A stretch of DNA of 10,945 bases. Source: Methanobacteriota archaeon. GTDB lineage: Archaea; Hydrothermarchaeota; Hydrothermarchaeia; Hydrothermarchaeales; BMS3B. The notes beneath the pieces are model-generated. The model was given only the letters and a program-made list of their open reading frames with translations, searched no databases and was not told the origin of the DNA. Both the position numbers and the translations under genes were made by a program. This document shows positions 1 through 6,765 of the stretch, piece after piece. Where the stretch lies: positions 596 through 11,540 of the forward strand of contig JAADFH010000001.1 in NCBI GenBank assembly GCA_013152995.1. Direction: 5' to 3'. Position 1 is the first letter of the stretch, and every line of letters starts with the position of its first letter.

Positions 1-551
1 AGACTGCCCTGAGCATAGCGCAGGTGTGCCTTAATCTCGCCGCTCTCCAGGTCAACCAGCAGCGAGTCGCCAGTGGTGTAAACATCCTCCTCGGGCTTCT
101 CCGGGTTCTTCACCCTGATAAGAATATTCCTGCCGTCATGCATATTCAGCTGGATATGCCCGCCCCTCACCACCGTCTTGTTCTCAATCCTGCACAGCTT
201 CGTCCTCGCCTGCTCCTCTGAGATGTCCCTGAGCACCAGCCTGCCCCGCCTGTCCATCACCACAAGCTTGAGCACCTCCGCCTCGGGGATGCTTAGCAAG
301 TCCATGAGCCCCACGGGGTACTTGTGGTCCTTCCTCACCCTCCCGTCCACCAGCACCTTGCCTGCCTTGATAATCCTCTTCGCCTCTCTGGCATTTCTGG
401 CATAGCCCAGAATATCCCTGATAACCACCAGCAGCGGTATGCTCCTCTCCGCTGGATGCGGACCCGGGGAGGGCTTGACTATGAACCTGCTCACCCTCTT
501 GGGTATCTTCAGCACTCTTGGAGCCGTAAGTCGCTTCGCGTGCAAGCTCAT
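1..551 (-). CDS. rps4e: 30S ribosomal protein S4e (eS4), 3' end cut by window edge
   Basis: Small-subunit ribosomal protein found in archaea and eukaryotes. Reading the minus strand from the ATG at 551 gives an open frame of 183 codons to the window edge. The start MSLHAKRLTAPR matches the archaeal S4e N-terminus. An S4-like RNA-binding region lies at about residues 40-95 (LLVVIRDILGYARNAREAKRII, then VLVDGRVRKD), followed by the central S4e domain containing TGDSLLVDL near residue 160. The family is usually about 235-245 residues, so roughly 55-60 residues, including the C-terminal KOW part, lie outside the window. An SD (GAGGT at 559-563) sits 7 nt before the ATG and overlaps the L24 stop codon. 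The gap to L24 is 5 bp, so it is cotranscribed with the ribosomal operon. No frameshift is seen in the sampled parts of the frame. Confidence 0.95.
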   Translation of the reverse strand, partial: MSLHAKRLTAPRVLKIPKRVSRFIVKPSPGPHPAERSIPLLVVIRDILGYARNAREAKRIIKAGKVLVDGRVRKDHKYPVGLMDLLSIPEAEVLKLVVMDRRGRLVLRDISEEQARTKLCRIENKTVVRGGHIQLNMHDGRNILIRVKNPEKPEEDVYTTGDSLLVDLESGEIKAHLRYAQGS

Positions 552-556
552 GACAT

Positions 557-907
557 CTACCTCTCAAGCACCTCTTTCCTCTCCTCGTCCCTCAGCTCAA
601 GCTTCACAATCTCAACATTTGAGGGATGCAGCGGGTACAGGCGCTCGGTGCCATCGCTCTTCTGCACCGTAACGCCTGTGACAAATATCCTCATCCTCTT
701 CAGGTCAACCCTCTCAACCAGCCCCTCATGCCCCTTAAAGTCGCCCCTGAGCACCCTTACCTTGTCGCCCTTGCGCACCGGCAGGCTGCGCCTTCCGTAC
801 TCCTCCCTGAGCTCCCTGCTCAGGTGAGCGCACACCATCTTCTGCCTTCTGTGCATGGGAGCATTAAAAAGCTGCTTCCTCTGCTTTCTGGGCTGCCTGC
901 TGCTCAT
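557..907 (-). CDS. rpl24: 50S ribosomal protein L24 (uL24), archaeal type
   Basis: Large-subunit protein that binds 23S rRNA early in assembly. The 116-residue product begins with the archaeal/eukaryotic signature [17 protein letters not shown]. It carries a KOW motif at about residues 46-72 ([20 protein letters not shown]), then a conserved C-terminal part with [18 protein letters not shown]. The length is normal for archaeal L24. The ATG lies 3 bp after the L14 stop, with a GGTG-type SD inside the end of the L14 gene, which suggests translational coupling. Position between L14 and S4e is the standard archaeal order. Confidence 0.97.
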   Translation of the reverse strand: MSSRQPRKQRKQLFNAPMHRRQKMVCAHLSRELREEYGRRSLPVRKGDKVRVLRGDFKGHEGLVERVDLKRMRIFVTGVTVQKSDGTERLYPLHPSNVEIVKLELRDEERKEVLER

Positions 908-910
908 ACC

Positions 911-1309
911 CTACACCACCGTACTCGCCAGGCTTGCGATCTTTGACCAGCGCTCCGCTGCCTCCTTGGCAACAGCGCCCTTAATCTCGCTACCCTTGGG
1001 CTCACCCTTCTCATTGGTGATAACCGCCGCATTGTCCTCAAACTTTATCCTCCACCCGTTCCTGCGCCTGTACTCCTTGCGCTGGCGTATTATCACCGCC
1101 CTCACAACCTGCTTCCTCATCTCAGGGGTGCCCTTCTTCACGCTCGCCACCACCATGTCTCCAACGCCTGCCCTGGGGTACCTGCGCCTCGTGCCCCTGT
1201 ATCCAATAACCTGGATGATTTCAATCTCCTTTGCTCCAGTATTGTCTGCCACGGTGAGCCTTGCACCGCTCGGCAGTGCTCTGGTCACATTTGCGGGCAC
1301 CGCCTTCAT
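911..1309 (-). CDS. rpl14: 50S ribosomal protein L14 (uL14)
   Basis: Large-subunit protein at the subunit interface. The 132 residues match the archaeal length. Recognisable blocks are [20 protein letters not shown] (residues about 17-36), the basic loop [38 protein letters not shown], and [30 protein letters not shown]. The start codon overlaps the S17 stop as ATGA (4 bp), and a GGAGG-type SD precedes it by a normal distance, so translation is probably coupled to S17. Confidence 0.98.
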   Translation of the reverse strand: MKAVPANVTRALPSGARLTVADNTGAKEIEIIQVIGYRGTRRRYPRAGVGDMVVASVKKGTPEMRKQVVRAVIIRQRKEYRRRNGWRIKFEDNAAVITNEKGEPKGSEIKGAVAKEAAERWSKIASLASTVV

Positions 1310-1638
1310 TCCTCTGCCTCCTTTTCAATCACCACAAAACTCTTAGCCTTGCTTATAGGTCTGCACTCCATTATCTTTACCCGCTCGCCCACCCTTGCTG
1401 AGATGCACGGCGGGTTGTGGGCGAGTATCCTGCTTCTGCGCTTTTCGTACCTCTCGTATTTTTTAATGTAACGAAGGTAATCTTTTTGAACCACCACACT
1501 GTTGTTCATCCTGTCGCTAACCACCGTGCCCTCAATTATCTGCCCTCTGACCTTCAGGTGCCCGTGGAAGGGGCAGTGCTCATCGCTGCACTCCCTCTCC
1601 GGGGGCTTCACATCCACACCTATGTCACGCATCCGCAT
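1306..1638 (-). CDS. rps17: 30S ribosomal protein S17 (uS17)
   Basis: Primary 16S rRNA-binding protein of the small subunit. The sequence has the archaeal [11 protein letters not shown] segment with Cys17, Cys22 and His25, and the OB-fold core [41 protein letters not shown], followed by [27 protein letters not shown]. The product is 110 residues from the ATG at 1638. That ATG overlaps the Rnp1 stop as TGATG. A GTG immediately upstream (1641) and another ATG at 1632 are in frame. The ATG at 1638 is preferred because AGGA lies 10 nt upstream and because of the stop/start overlap; the 1632 start cannot be excluded. Confidence 0.96.
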   Translation of the reverse strand: MRMRDIGVDVKPPERECSDEHCPFHGHLKVRGQIIEGTVVSDRMNNSVVVQKDYLRYIKKYERYEKRRSRILAHNPPCISARVGERVKIMECRPISKAKSFVVIEKEAEE

Positions 1639-1901
1639 CACCCTTTAATCCTATCCTCAGGTCTTGCGAGTATGCTCTCGCCATCAACCTCCAGCAGGCG
1701 CTCGCCCACCCTGAACACAAACTTGGTGCCCTTCTTCGGCACCATCTTTCTTCCTCGCTCAGTCTCAATCACGAGCATGTTCTTAGTCTCATCAACCACC
1801 TTTCCGGAGATGCCAGCGATACCCCTGTCGGTGGCGCTCACCACGCTGCACTCTAAGCCAATCAGCTCGTGCCTTGTAAGGTACTTAGCTCTGAGCCTCA
1901 T
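1638..1901 (-). CDS. rnp1: Ribonuclease P protein component 1 (Rpp29/Pop4 homolog)
   Basis: Protein subunit of archaeal RNase P, the ribonucleoprotein that removes 5' leaders from pre-tRNA. The 87-residue product is typical in length for archaeal Rnp1. It has the family pattern [21 protein letters not shown], then [15 protein letters not shown] and [10 protein letters not shown], which corresponds to the Sm-like beta-barrel of Rpp29. The ATG at 1901 is preceded by GAGGT at 9 nt, and the gene overlaps the end of L29 by 17 bp. Its place between L29 and S17 is a conserved archaeal arrangement that ties RNase P supply to ribosome synthesis. Many euryarchaea also have a SUI1 gene here; there is none in this window. 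Confidence 0.95.
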   Translation of the reverse strand: MRLRAKYLTRHELIGLECSVVSATDRGIAGISGKVVDETKNMLVIETERGRKMVPKKGTKFVFRVGERLLEVDGESILARPEDRIKG

Positions 1902-2103
1902 TCGCTGCCGACCTCTCCCTGATTATGGTCAGTATTCTGGCTATCGTTCTGCGAATCTCCCGCACCCTGCCTGGATTCTCCGGCGTACCTATCGCCGCCG
2001 TCTTGGAGCGCTCCTTGAACAGCTCCATCCTGAGCTCCTCCAGCTTCTCCTGCAGCTCCTCGGTGCCCATGTCCCTGAGCTCACTCGCCCTGATTATCGC
2101 CAT
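1885..2103 (-). CDS. rpl29: 50S ribosomal protein L29 (uL29)
   Basis: Small helical large-subunit protein near the exit tunnel. The 72 residues form the expected two-helix pattern: [31 protein letters not shown], a short linker [14 protein letters not shown], then a second helix [15 protein letters not shown] perfect GGAGGTGA SD lies 6 nt before the ATG, within the last codons of S3. The gene overlaps S3 by 23 bp upstream and Rnp1 by 17 bp downstream. Confidence 0.96.
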   Translation of the reverse strand: MAIIRASELRDMGTEELQEKLEELRMELFKERSKTAAIGTPENPGRVREIRRTIARILTIIRERSAANEAQS

Positions 2104-2920
2104 CCTGCTTCACCTCCTGCTTCTCTGCCTTCTCCGCCTCTGCATGCTGCTCGCCACCAGCCTCCTGCGCTCCGCTCTGCTCGCTCTCGCTCGCCGCTGC
2201 GTTGGCACCCTCGCTCTCTTCCTTCTTCTCCTCCTGCTCCACACGCTGCTCGCCCGCTACCGCCTCCTGCTCCTGCTGCGCCTCACCGCTCTCAGCCTCG
2301 CCAGCCTCTGCCTCCTGCTTCTCAGGCACCTCCTTGTACACCACATCATCCGGCAGCCTGGTGCCGGGCGGCATTATCTTGACCTTAACACCTATAACCC
2401 CCGGCTTGGGCGAAGCTATGGCGTAGCCCACCTTAACAAACTGCATCGCGGGCTCGCCGCAGTGCTTGAGGTAGCCATCAACAAACTTCACGGTCTTGGC
2501 TCTCTCTCCTGTCAGCTTGCCTGAGATAGTTATCTCAGCACCCCTCGCACCCGCATCCATAATCCTGTGCAGCGCCGTGTAACCAGCCTTTCTGAAGTGC
2601 GTGCCCCTCTCAAGCGCTGCAGCGATACTCCTCGCCATCACCTGCGGGTTCAGCTCGGGCACCTCCAGCTCCTGCACCTCAATCTGCGGGTTATCCAGCC
2701 CGAACCTGCTCTTGAGTATGGCGGTGAGCTTCCTGATAGCCTGCCCCTTGCGACCGATCACCAGCCCCGGGCGCTGCACCCACACCACAACCCTGGTGCC
2801 TATGGGCGTGCGCTGCACCTCCACCTCACCGCAGCCCGTCTTCTCCAGCTCCTTGTGCAGGAACTCCACCACCTCAAACCTGTGGATGTTGTCCTCTATG
2901 AACTTCCTCTCCAGCGCCAT
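2081..2920 (-). CDS. rps3: 30S ribosomal protein S3 (uS3) with long acidic C-terminal tail
   Basis: Small-subunit protein at the mRNA entry site. Of 279 residues, about 1-85 form the KH domain with the loop LVIGRKGQ (GRKG at 56-59). Residues about 90-187 form the S3 C-terminal domain ([28 protein letters not shown], then [17 protein letters not shown] and GVKVKIMPP). From about residue 198 to 279 the protein is a low-complexity tail of Glu, Ala, Gln, Gly and Lys. Archaeal S3 often ends with a shorter charged extension, so the core is standard and the tail is the unusual part. The ATG overlaps the L22 stop as TAATG, with GGAGGAGAGG just upstream. Confidence 0.97.
   Translation of the reverse strand: MALERKFIEDNIHRFEVVEFLHKELEKTGCGEVEVQRTPIGTRVVVWVQRPGLVIGRKGQAIRKLTAILKSRFGLDNPQIEVQELEVPELNPQVMARSIAAALERGTHFRKAGYTALHRIMDAGARGAEITISGKLTGERAKTVKFVDGYLKHCGEPAMQFVKVGYAIASPKPGVIGVKVKIMPPGTRLPDDVVYKEVPEKQEAEAGEAESGEAQQEQEAVAGEQRVEQEEKKEESEGANAAASESEQSGAQEAGGEQHAEAEKAEKQEVKQDGDNQGE
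2110..2117 (-). promoter_or_regulatory. Shine-Dalgarno site of L29 inside the S3 coding region
   Basis: On the minus strand this reads GGAGGTGA, a full anti-SD match, 6 nt before the L29 ATG at 2103. It is encoded within the Glu/Gln-rich S3 tail (codons for Q-E-V-K near residues 268-271), so the tail DNA also carries the translation signal for the next gene. Confidence 0.85.
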
Positions 2921-3381
2921 TACCTCTCCTCCAGCACCACCTCTAAGTGCGTGGTTGGCGTGTTGTGCGGTGTTGCTCTCGCAAAAGCCCTCGGAATCCA
3001 GCCCCTGATTATCCTGCCACGCTGGGCTGCAATGTGGCGTATGTAAAGCTTGTCAACGTCCAGCCCCTTGTACTCGGCGTTCTTCTCAGCGCTCTCCAGC
3101 ACCCTGAGCACCAGCTTAGCCGCCTTCCTGGGGTACCTGCCCGCGCAGGCTTTGCTCAGCCCCCTGCGGTGCGCCACACCCTTGCGGTACCTCCTGAGGG
3201 GCAGGGGTCTGCGCATCTCCGCTATGTCAAGCAGGTAGGCTTTAGCCCTGTCAAGCTTCATTCCCCTGAGCTCTCTGGCTATCTCTGCACAGTACTTCGG
3301 CGAGACCCTGAGCGCTCTGCCCAGTGCCTTTGCCGCTTTTTCGGGATTCTCGGGTTTGAAGGAATAACCAAGCCTGCCCAT
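2920..3381 (-). CDS. rpl22: 50S ribosomal protein L22 (uL22)
   Basis: Large-subunit protein whose loop lines the exit tunnel. The 153-residue product begins MGRLGYSFKPENPEKAAKALGRAL, has the archaeal ALRVSPKYCAEIARELRGMKLDRAKAYL segment, and ends with the conserved beta-hairpin region GWIPRAFARATPHNTPTTHLEVVL (residues about 127-150). GAGGT lies 6 nt before the ATG and overlaps the S19 stop codon; the gap to S19 is 9 bp. The length and order are standard for archaea. Confidence 0.97.
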   Translation of the reverse strand: MGRLGYSFKPENPEKAAKALGRALRVSPKYCAEIARELRGMKLDRAKAYLLDIAEMRRPLPLRRYRKGVAHRRGLSKACAGRYPRKAAKLVLRVLESAEKNAEYKGLDVDKLYIRHIAAQRGRIIRGWIPRAFARATPHNTPTTHLEVVLEER

Positions 3382-3390
3382 ACTTCAACC

Positions 3391-3786
3391 TCACTTGAGC
3401 GGTATGTACATGGAGCTTCTCGTGGCGCCCACACCGGGTGAGCCGTGCCTGACCCTCTTCCTGGTGGGTGCAAACTCGCCCAAGTAGTGACCGATCATCT
3501 CCGGCTTCACCTCAACCCTGACCCAGTCCTTGCCGTTGTGCACCTGGAAAGTGAGACCCACCATGTTCGGGAGAATTATCATGTCCCTGGCATGGGTTCT
3601 GAGCTTGACATTCTTCCCCTCAAGCGCCTTGCTCACCTTCTGCAGCAGCTTCTTCTGCACCTGGGTGAAGCCCCGCCTGAGGGAGCGCCTCTGCCTGGCA
3701 GGCAGCAGCTCTGCAAACTCCTCAAGACTCATCTTCTTCAGCTCTTCAAGCGTGTATCCCCTGTAGGTGAACTCCTTCCTCGCCAT
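3391..3786 (-). CDS. rps19: 30S ribosomal protein S19 (uS19)
   Basis: Small-subunit head protein. The 131 residues include the archaeal/eukaryotic N-terminal extension ([34 protein letters not shown]) and the universal S19 core ([64 protein letters not shown]). The ATG comes 2 bp after the L2 stop, with GGGAGG at about 8 nt, located within the L2 gene. Confidence 0.98.
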   Translation of the reverse strand: MARKEFTYRGYTLEELKKMSLEEFAELLPARQRRSLRRGFTQVQKKLLQKVSKALEGKNVKLRTHARDMIILPNMVGLTFQVHNGKDWVRVEVKPEMIGHYLGEFAPTRKRVRHGSPGVGATRSSMYIPLK

Positions 3787-3788
3787 GG

Positions 3789-4508
3789 CTACCGCCTCCC
3801 TGTCCTCCTTGCAGCCACCTGCCCGACCTTCTTTCCAGGAGGCATCCTTCTTGAGATGGTGGTGGGCTTGCCAGGAGAGCGTGAGCCTCCACCGAAGGGG
3901 TGGTCAACAGGATTCATCGCCACCTTCCTCACCACAGGCCAGTACTTAGCCTTTGAGCGCAGCATGTGGTACTTCTTTCCAGCCTTCATCACAGGCTTAT
4001 CCCTCCTGCCGCCCCCAGCCACAACACCAACCGCAGCCCTGCACTCCGAGCTCAGGGTTTTGAAGCTGCCGCTGGGTAGCTGCACCACCGTCATGTCGCC
4101 CTCGTGAGACACCACCAGCCCGTAGCTGCCCGCGCTCCTCACCACCCTGCCCCCGTCACCAGGATGAAGCTCAATGTTGCACACGGGCGTGCCCTCGGGA
4201 ATCCTGCCCAGCGGCAGAACGTTGCCCACGTTGATGGAAGCCTGAGCGCCAGCCTCAACAACATCCCCAACCTTAACCCCCTCCTGGGCAAGCATGTACC
4301 TCCTCTCCCCTGTCTCAAACAGTACCTCCAGCAGGGGTGCGGTTCTGCCGGGGTCGTGCACAATATCCACCACCTTACCCCTCACCACGCCCTGCTTCTC
4401 AGCCTCATCGTACTTCCTGTACTTCAGGTCGCACCTGTACCTGTGCGAGGGTGCTCTGAACACGCTGCCGCCCTTTCCACGCCGCTGTGAGATTATCCTC
4501 TTGCCCAT
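3789..4508 (-). CDS. rpl2: 50S ribosomal protein L2 (uL2)
   Basis: Universal large-subunit protein near the peptidyl transferase centre. The chosen start at 4508 gives [25 protein letters not shown], the usual archaeal N-terminus, and 239 residues in total. The conserved C-terminal segment [10 protein letters not shown] is present with His203, equivalent to the histidine implicated in peptidyl transfer in bacterial L2. An in-frame GTG at 4517 would add three residues, but it lies within the SD: GAGGT is 7 nt before the ATG. The gene follows L23 closely, and the L23 stop lies just upstream of the SD. Confidence 0.97.
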   Translation of the reverse strand: MGKRIISQRRGKGGSVFRAPSHRYRCDLKYRKYDEAEKQGVVRGKVVDIVHDPGRTAPLLEVLFETGERRYMLAQEGVKVGDVVEAGAQASINVGNVLPLGRIPEGTPVCNIELHPGDGGRVVRSAGSYGLVVSHEGDMTVVQLPSGSFKTLSSECRAAVGVVAGGGRRDKPVMKAGKKYHMLRSKAKYWPVVRKVAMNPVDHPFGGGSRSPGKPTTISRRMPPGKKVGQVAARRTGRR

Positions 4509-4518
4509 CAGCCTCACC

Positions 4519-4773
4519 TCAGAATATACCTGCCTTCGTGGCTACATCCGCGGCGCTGTACTCGGGTGCGAGGCGCACGTACGCCTTCTTTCGCCCGCGG
4601 TGTATGCAGGTGTTGACCTTCACAACCTTCACATCGTACATCTCCTCAATCGCTCTCTTAACCTGCTGCCTGTTGGCGTTTCTTGAAACTATAAACACCA
4701 GCTTGTTCTCCTTCTCCAGCATCTTCATTGACTTCTCAGTAACATCCGGGGAGATTATCACCTCAGTGCCCAT
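4519..4773 (-). CDS. rpl23: 50S ribosomal protein L23 (uL23)
   Basis: Large-subunit protein at the tunnel exit and docking site for SRP and chaperones. The 84-residue product matches the archaeal length and has IISPDVTEKSMKMLEKENKLVFIVSRNANRQQVKRAIEEMYDVKVVKVNT followed by the basic GRKKAYVRLAPEYSAADVA. It overlaps the L4 3' end by 16 bp, and GAGGT lies 9 nt before the ATG inside the L4 gene. Confidence 0.98.
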   Translation of the reverse strand: MGTEVIISPDVTEKSMKMLEKENKLVFIVSRNANRQQVKRAIEEMYDVKVVKVNTCIHRGRKKAYVRLAPEYSAADVATKAGIF

Positions 4774-5543
4774 GGCTCAAACCTCTCAGCAAGCACGTTT
4801 AAAGAACTTTCGGTGTAAACCGCAAGCCTTCCGGGATGCGCTCCCGGAGCAAGGTGCTCCGCGCTCAGCTCACGGGCAGGCACCACATCCACCCCAGGCA
4901 AGTTGCGTGCACCCCTGCCTACACCCCTGTCCTGCGCAACAACTATCAGCACACTCTTACCACACCTGTGCCTTCTGCCCCTCATCTTGCCCTTGCCAGC
5001 TCTGATTTTGCGCCTCTCCGCTCTATCTATGTCATCAGCGATGCCGAGTGCAGAAAATACAGAAAGCACGTCCTTAGCCTTTGACAGCTCCTCAAACGCA
5101 TCCTCAACCACTATTGGGAGAGCTTCTACCTCAAAAACGTGCCCTCTTGAACGAACAAGCTCAGGAGAGGCAGTAGCTGCAATCGCAGACGCTATTGCTT
5201 TTATCCTCTCCTTCCGGTTTATCTTCTCGTATATAACCTTCTCAACCTTCGGGGGATGCGCCCTGCGTCCGCCAACCGCCTGGGGCACAAACGCCGCCCT
5301 GCCCGCTGCAGGATGCCTGCTGCCCTTAACCCTGGGCACCCTTGAGACTCCGTGCCCCGGACCCCAGGACTCCGCAGAGGTGCGCTTTCCAGCCATCCTG
5401 TCGGTGCCGTAGGGCTGCAGCCTGTGGGACTGCTGCGCTATAACAGCCCTCTTTATGAGGTCGGGGCGGAAGGGTGCAGAGAACACCGCTGGAAGCTCCA
5501 CCTCTCCCTTTACACTGCCATCCAGAGAATAAACGCTTACCAT
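4758..5543 (-). CDS. rpl4: 50S ribosomal protein L4 (uL4), archaeal type
   Basis: Large-subunit protein whose loop reaches the exit tunnel. The 261 residues include the archaeal/eukaryotic extended loop, with AQQSHRLQPYGTDRMAGKRTSAESWGPGHGVSRVPRVKGSRHPAAGRAAFVPQAVGGRRAHPPK (about residues 36-100), then helical segments and a Rossmann-like C-terminal part containing KMRGRRHRCGKSVLIVVAQD and GVDVVPARELSAEHLAPGAHPGRLAVYTE. The ATG is 3 bp after the L3 stop, with a G-rich SD (GGGTG) about 6 nt upstream. Confidence 0.97.
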   Translation of the reverse strand: MVSVYSLDGSVKGEVELPAVFSAPFRPDLIKRAVIAQQSHRLQPYGTDRMAGKRTSAESWGPGHGVSRVPRVKGSRHPAAGRAAFVPQAVGGRRAHPPKVEKVIYEKINRKERIKAIASAIAATASPELVRSRGHVFEVEALPIVVEDAFEELSKAKDVLSVFSALGIADDIDRAERRKIRAGKGKMRGRRHRCGKSVLIVVAQDRGVGRGARNLPGVDVVPARELSAEHLAPGAHPGRLAVYTESSLNVLAERFEPWALR

Positions 5544-5546
5544 CCG

Positions 5547-6563
5547 CTACACCCCCTGCTTTGAGCTGGTGCTGACATACACGAGCTTCGGCTCACCCTC
5601 GGGCATGCGCTTCGGCGGTCGCACCGCTGGACGCAGCCTGACAAGCCTCTTCCTCGCTCCCGGGACAGAGCCCTCAAGCAGCACGAAGTCGCTCTTCACA
5701 ACCCCGTAGCTCAGGAAGCCTCCCGGCGGGGTAATCTCCACCTCTCTGCCATCCATCCTCAGCACACCCTCGCTTCCAACGCCAAGGATTCGCTTGTTGA
5801 ACTCCGTGCGATGGTGGTAGCCCATCTGCCCGCTCTGGGGCACCGACCACATCATCGCAGAGGGGTGCCAGGGTCCAAGGGTTCCAGCCCTCCTCCTGCC
5901 CTTCCGGGTCTTGTGGTGGAGTATCTTCACACCCCACCTGCGCACAGAGCTCTGGAAGCCCTTGCCCTTGGTGACGGCGATGACATCCACAATCTCACCC
6001 GCGGAGAACACCTCCGCAACACCTATCTCCTTGCCGAGCTTCTCAGAGGCGTACTTCAGAGCCTCCTCGGGTGAGCCAGAAACCAAGTACTCCATGACCT
6101 CAGGCGTCTTCTTGCCTATGCCAGCCATCCAGGGCTGGGTGTGCACCAGCAGCCGCACCTCAGCCACCCTGTCAGCGTAACTCTCAATATCCTCCGCACC
6201 CCTGCGGTTCTTTGGCAGCCTTAGCACCCTTCCCAGGTTCTTGTGGATGTTCTCAGCCCAGCGCTCGGTAAGCGTCCTCAGTCCATTTGTGGTTCTGGAG
6301 TAGAGCCTGACACCGAAAACCGCAAGCGGCGGTGTCTCAAGCACCGTCGCGGGTACGGTAATCTCCTGCCCGTGAGTTATTGAGTGCGGATAGTCATCTA
6401 CCCGCACCACGTGCGTCATACCTGCCTTATACCCCGCAAACCCCTGCATTCCCACCTCTGCTGCAGCTACCCATGTCCTGATCCTGGGTACAGGTGAGGC
6501 TGCCCTCTTCCTGGGGCTGTACCCCAGACTTCCACGGTGCGGGTGATGTGCCTTCTTTCCCAT
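5547..6563 (-). CDS. rpl3: 50S ribosomal protein L3 (uL3), first gene of the ribosomal operon
   Basis: Early-assembly 23S rRNA-binding protein. The start at 6563 gives the canonical N-terminus MGKKAHHPHRGSLGYSPRKRA and 338 residues. Characteristic blocks are GMQGFAGYKAGMTHV, the IDV-type core DVIAVTKGKGFQSSVRRWGVKILHHKTRKG, and SGQMGYHHRTEFNKRI (about residues 246-259). The frame is open 32 codons further upstream to 6659, but that stretch does not resemble L3. A GAGGTGA SD at 6568-6574 fixes the 6563 start. L3 leads the operon in many euryarchaea, and the divergent promoter region upstream fits this. Confidence 0.97.
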   Translation of the reverse strand: MGKKAHHPHRGSLGYSPRKRAASPVPRIRTWVAAAEVGMQGFAGYKAGMTHVVRVDDYPHSITHGQEITVPATVLETPPLAVFGVRLYSRTTNGLRTLTERWAENIHKNLGRVLRLPKNRRGAEDIESYADRVAEVRLLVHTQPWMAGIGKKTPEVMEYLVSGSPEEALKYASEKLGKEIGVAEVFSAGEIVDVIAVTKGKGFQSSVRRWGVKILHHKTRKGRRRAGTLGPWHPSAMMWSVPQSGQMGYHHRTEFNKRILGVGSEGVLRMDGREVEITPPGGFLSYGVVKSDFVLLEGSVPGARKRLVRLRPAVRPPKRMPEGEPKLVYVSTSSKQGV

Positions 6564-6567
6564 CTGT

Positions 6568-6574
6568 TCACCTC
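6568..6574 (-). promoter_or_regulatory. Shine-Dalgarno site that fixes the L3 start
   Basis: On the minus strand it reads GAGGTGA, with 4 nt to the ATG at 6563 (6 nt from GAGGT). It rules against the longer in-frame reading from 6659, because the family N-terminus starts exactly at this ATG. Confidence 0.85.
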
Positions 6575-6587
6575 TGCAGATGTTGGG

Positions 6588-6620
6588 TCCAGAAAATCCT
6601 CCGCGGTTCTGGATAGCGGA
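6588..6620 (-). promoter_or_regulatory. Hairpin with alternative fold in the L3 leader
   Basis: Read on the minus strand, TCCAGAA (6613-6607) pairs perfectly with TTCTGGA (6594-6588) across a 12-nt loop that itself contains CCGCGG and a GGAGG. A competing 5-bp stem, TCCGC (6620-6616) with GCGGA (6604-6600), shares bases with the first, so the two cannot form together. The element lies 25-57 nt before the L3 start and inside the expected leader of the operon. The inverted repeats are seen; a regulatory role is inferred. Confidence 0.45.
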
Positions 6621-6693
6621 TGAATGAGCTTTCAGGGATGGAGCAGATAACATGTGCAAGTATTATGGTAAGTGTTAAAGCGGGCATGTACGT

Positions 6694-6713
6694 GATTAAA
6701 AATCATTTTAATA
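6694..6713. promoter_or_regulatory. Symmetric divergent TATA palindrome between L3 and the radical SAM gene
   Basis: ATTAAAA (6695-6701), 4 bp ATCA, then TTTTAAT (6706-6712) forms a perfect 7-bp inverted repeat. On the plus strand TTTTAATA (6706-6713) would place a start of transcription near 6733-6738, before the radical SAM gene. On the minus strand TTTTAATC (6701-6694) would place one near 6670, giving L3 a leader of roughly 105 nt. Each box has A-rich sequence at the BRE position. A second plus-strand candidate, TTTAATA at 6737-6743, would instead give a nearly leaderless transcript. The other bases of this 202-bp gap hold no gene that I can support. Confidence 0.5.
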
Positions 6714-6765
6714 GTTACTCCTGCTATAGCGGTAGGTTTAATACCCGGCATGGAAGGTGTTACTT

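Noticed and set aside
184..567. Minus-strand open frame of 127 codons overlapping S4e
   Set aside because: It is in the wrong frame. The S4e frame from 551 gives an uninterrupted family match, while this one gives a Gly/Glu/Arg-rich shadow product.
1417..2382. Plus-strand open frame of 321 codons across S17, Rnp1, L29 and S3
   Set aside because: It is antisense to four certain ribosomal operon genes, and its proline/serine/leucine-rich product is the expected shadow of the biased S3 tail.
6564..6659. N-terminal extension of L3 by 32 residues
   Set aside because: The canonical archaeal L3 start MGKKAHHPHRGSLGYSPRKRA lies at 6563 behind a good SD, and the extension covers the leader hairpin and shows no L3 similarity.
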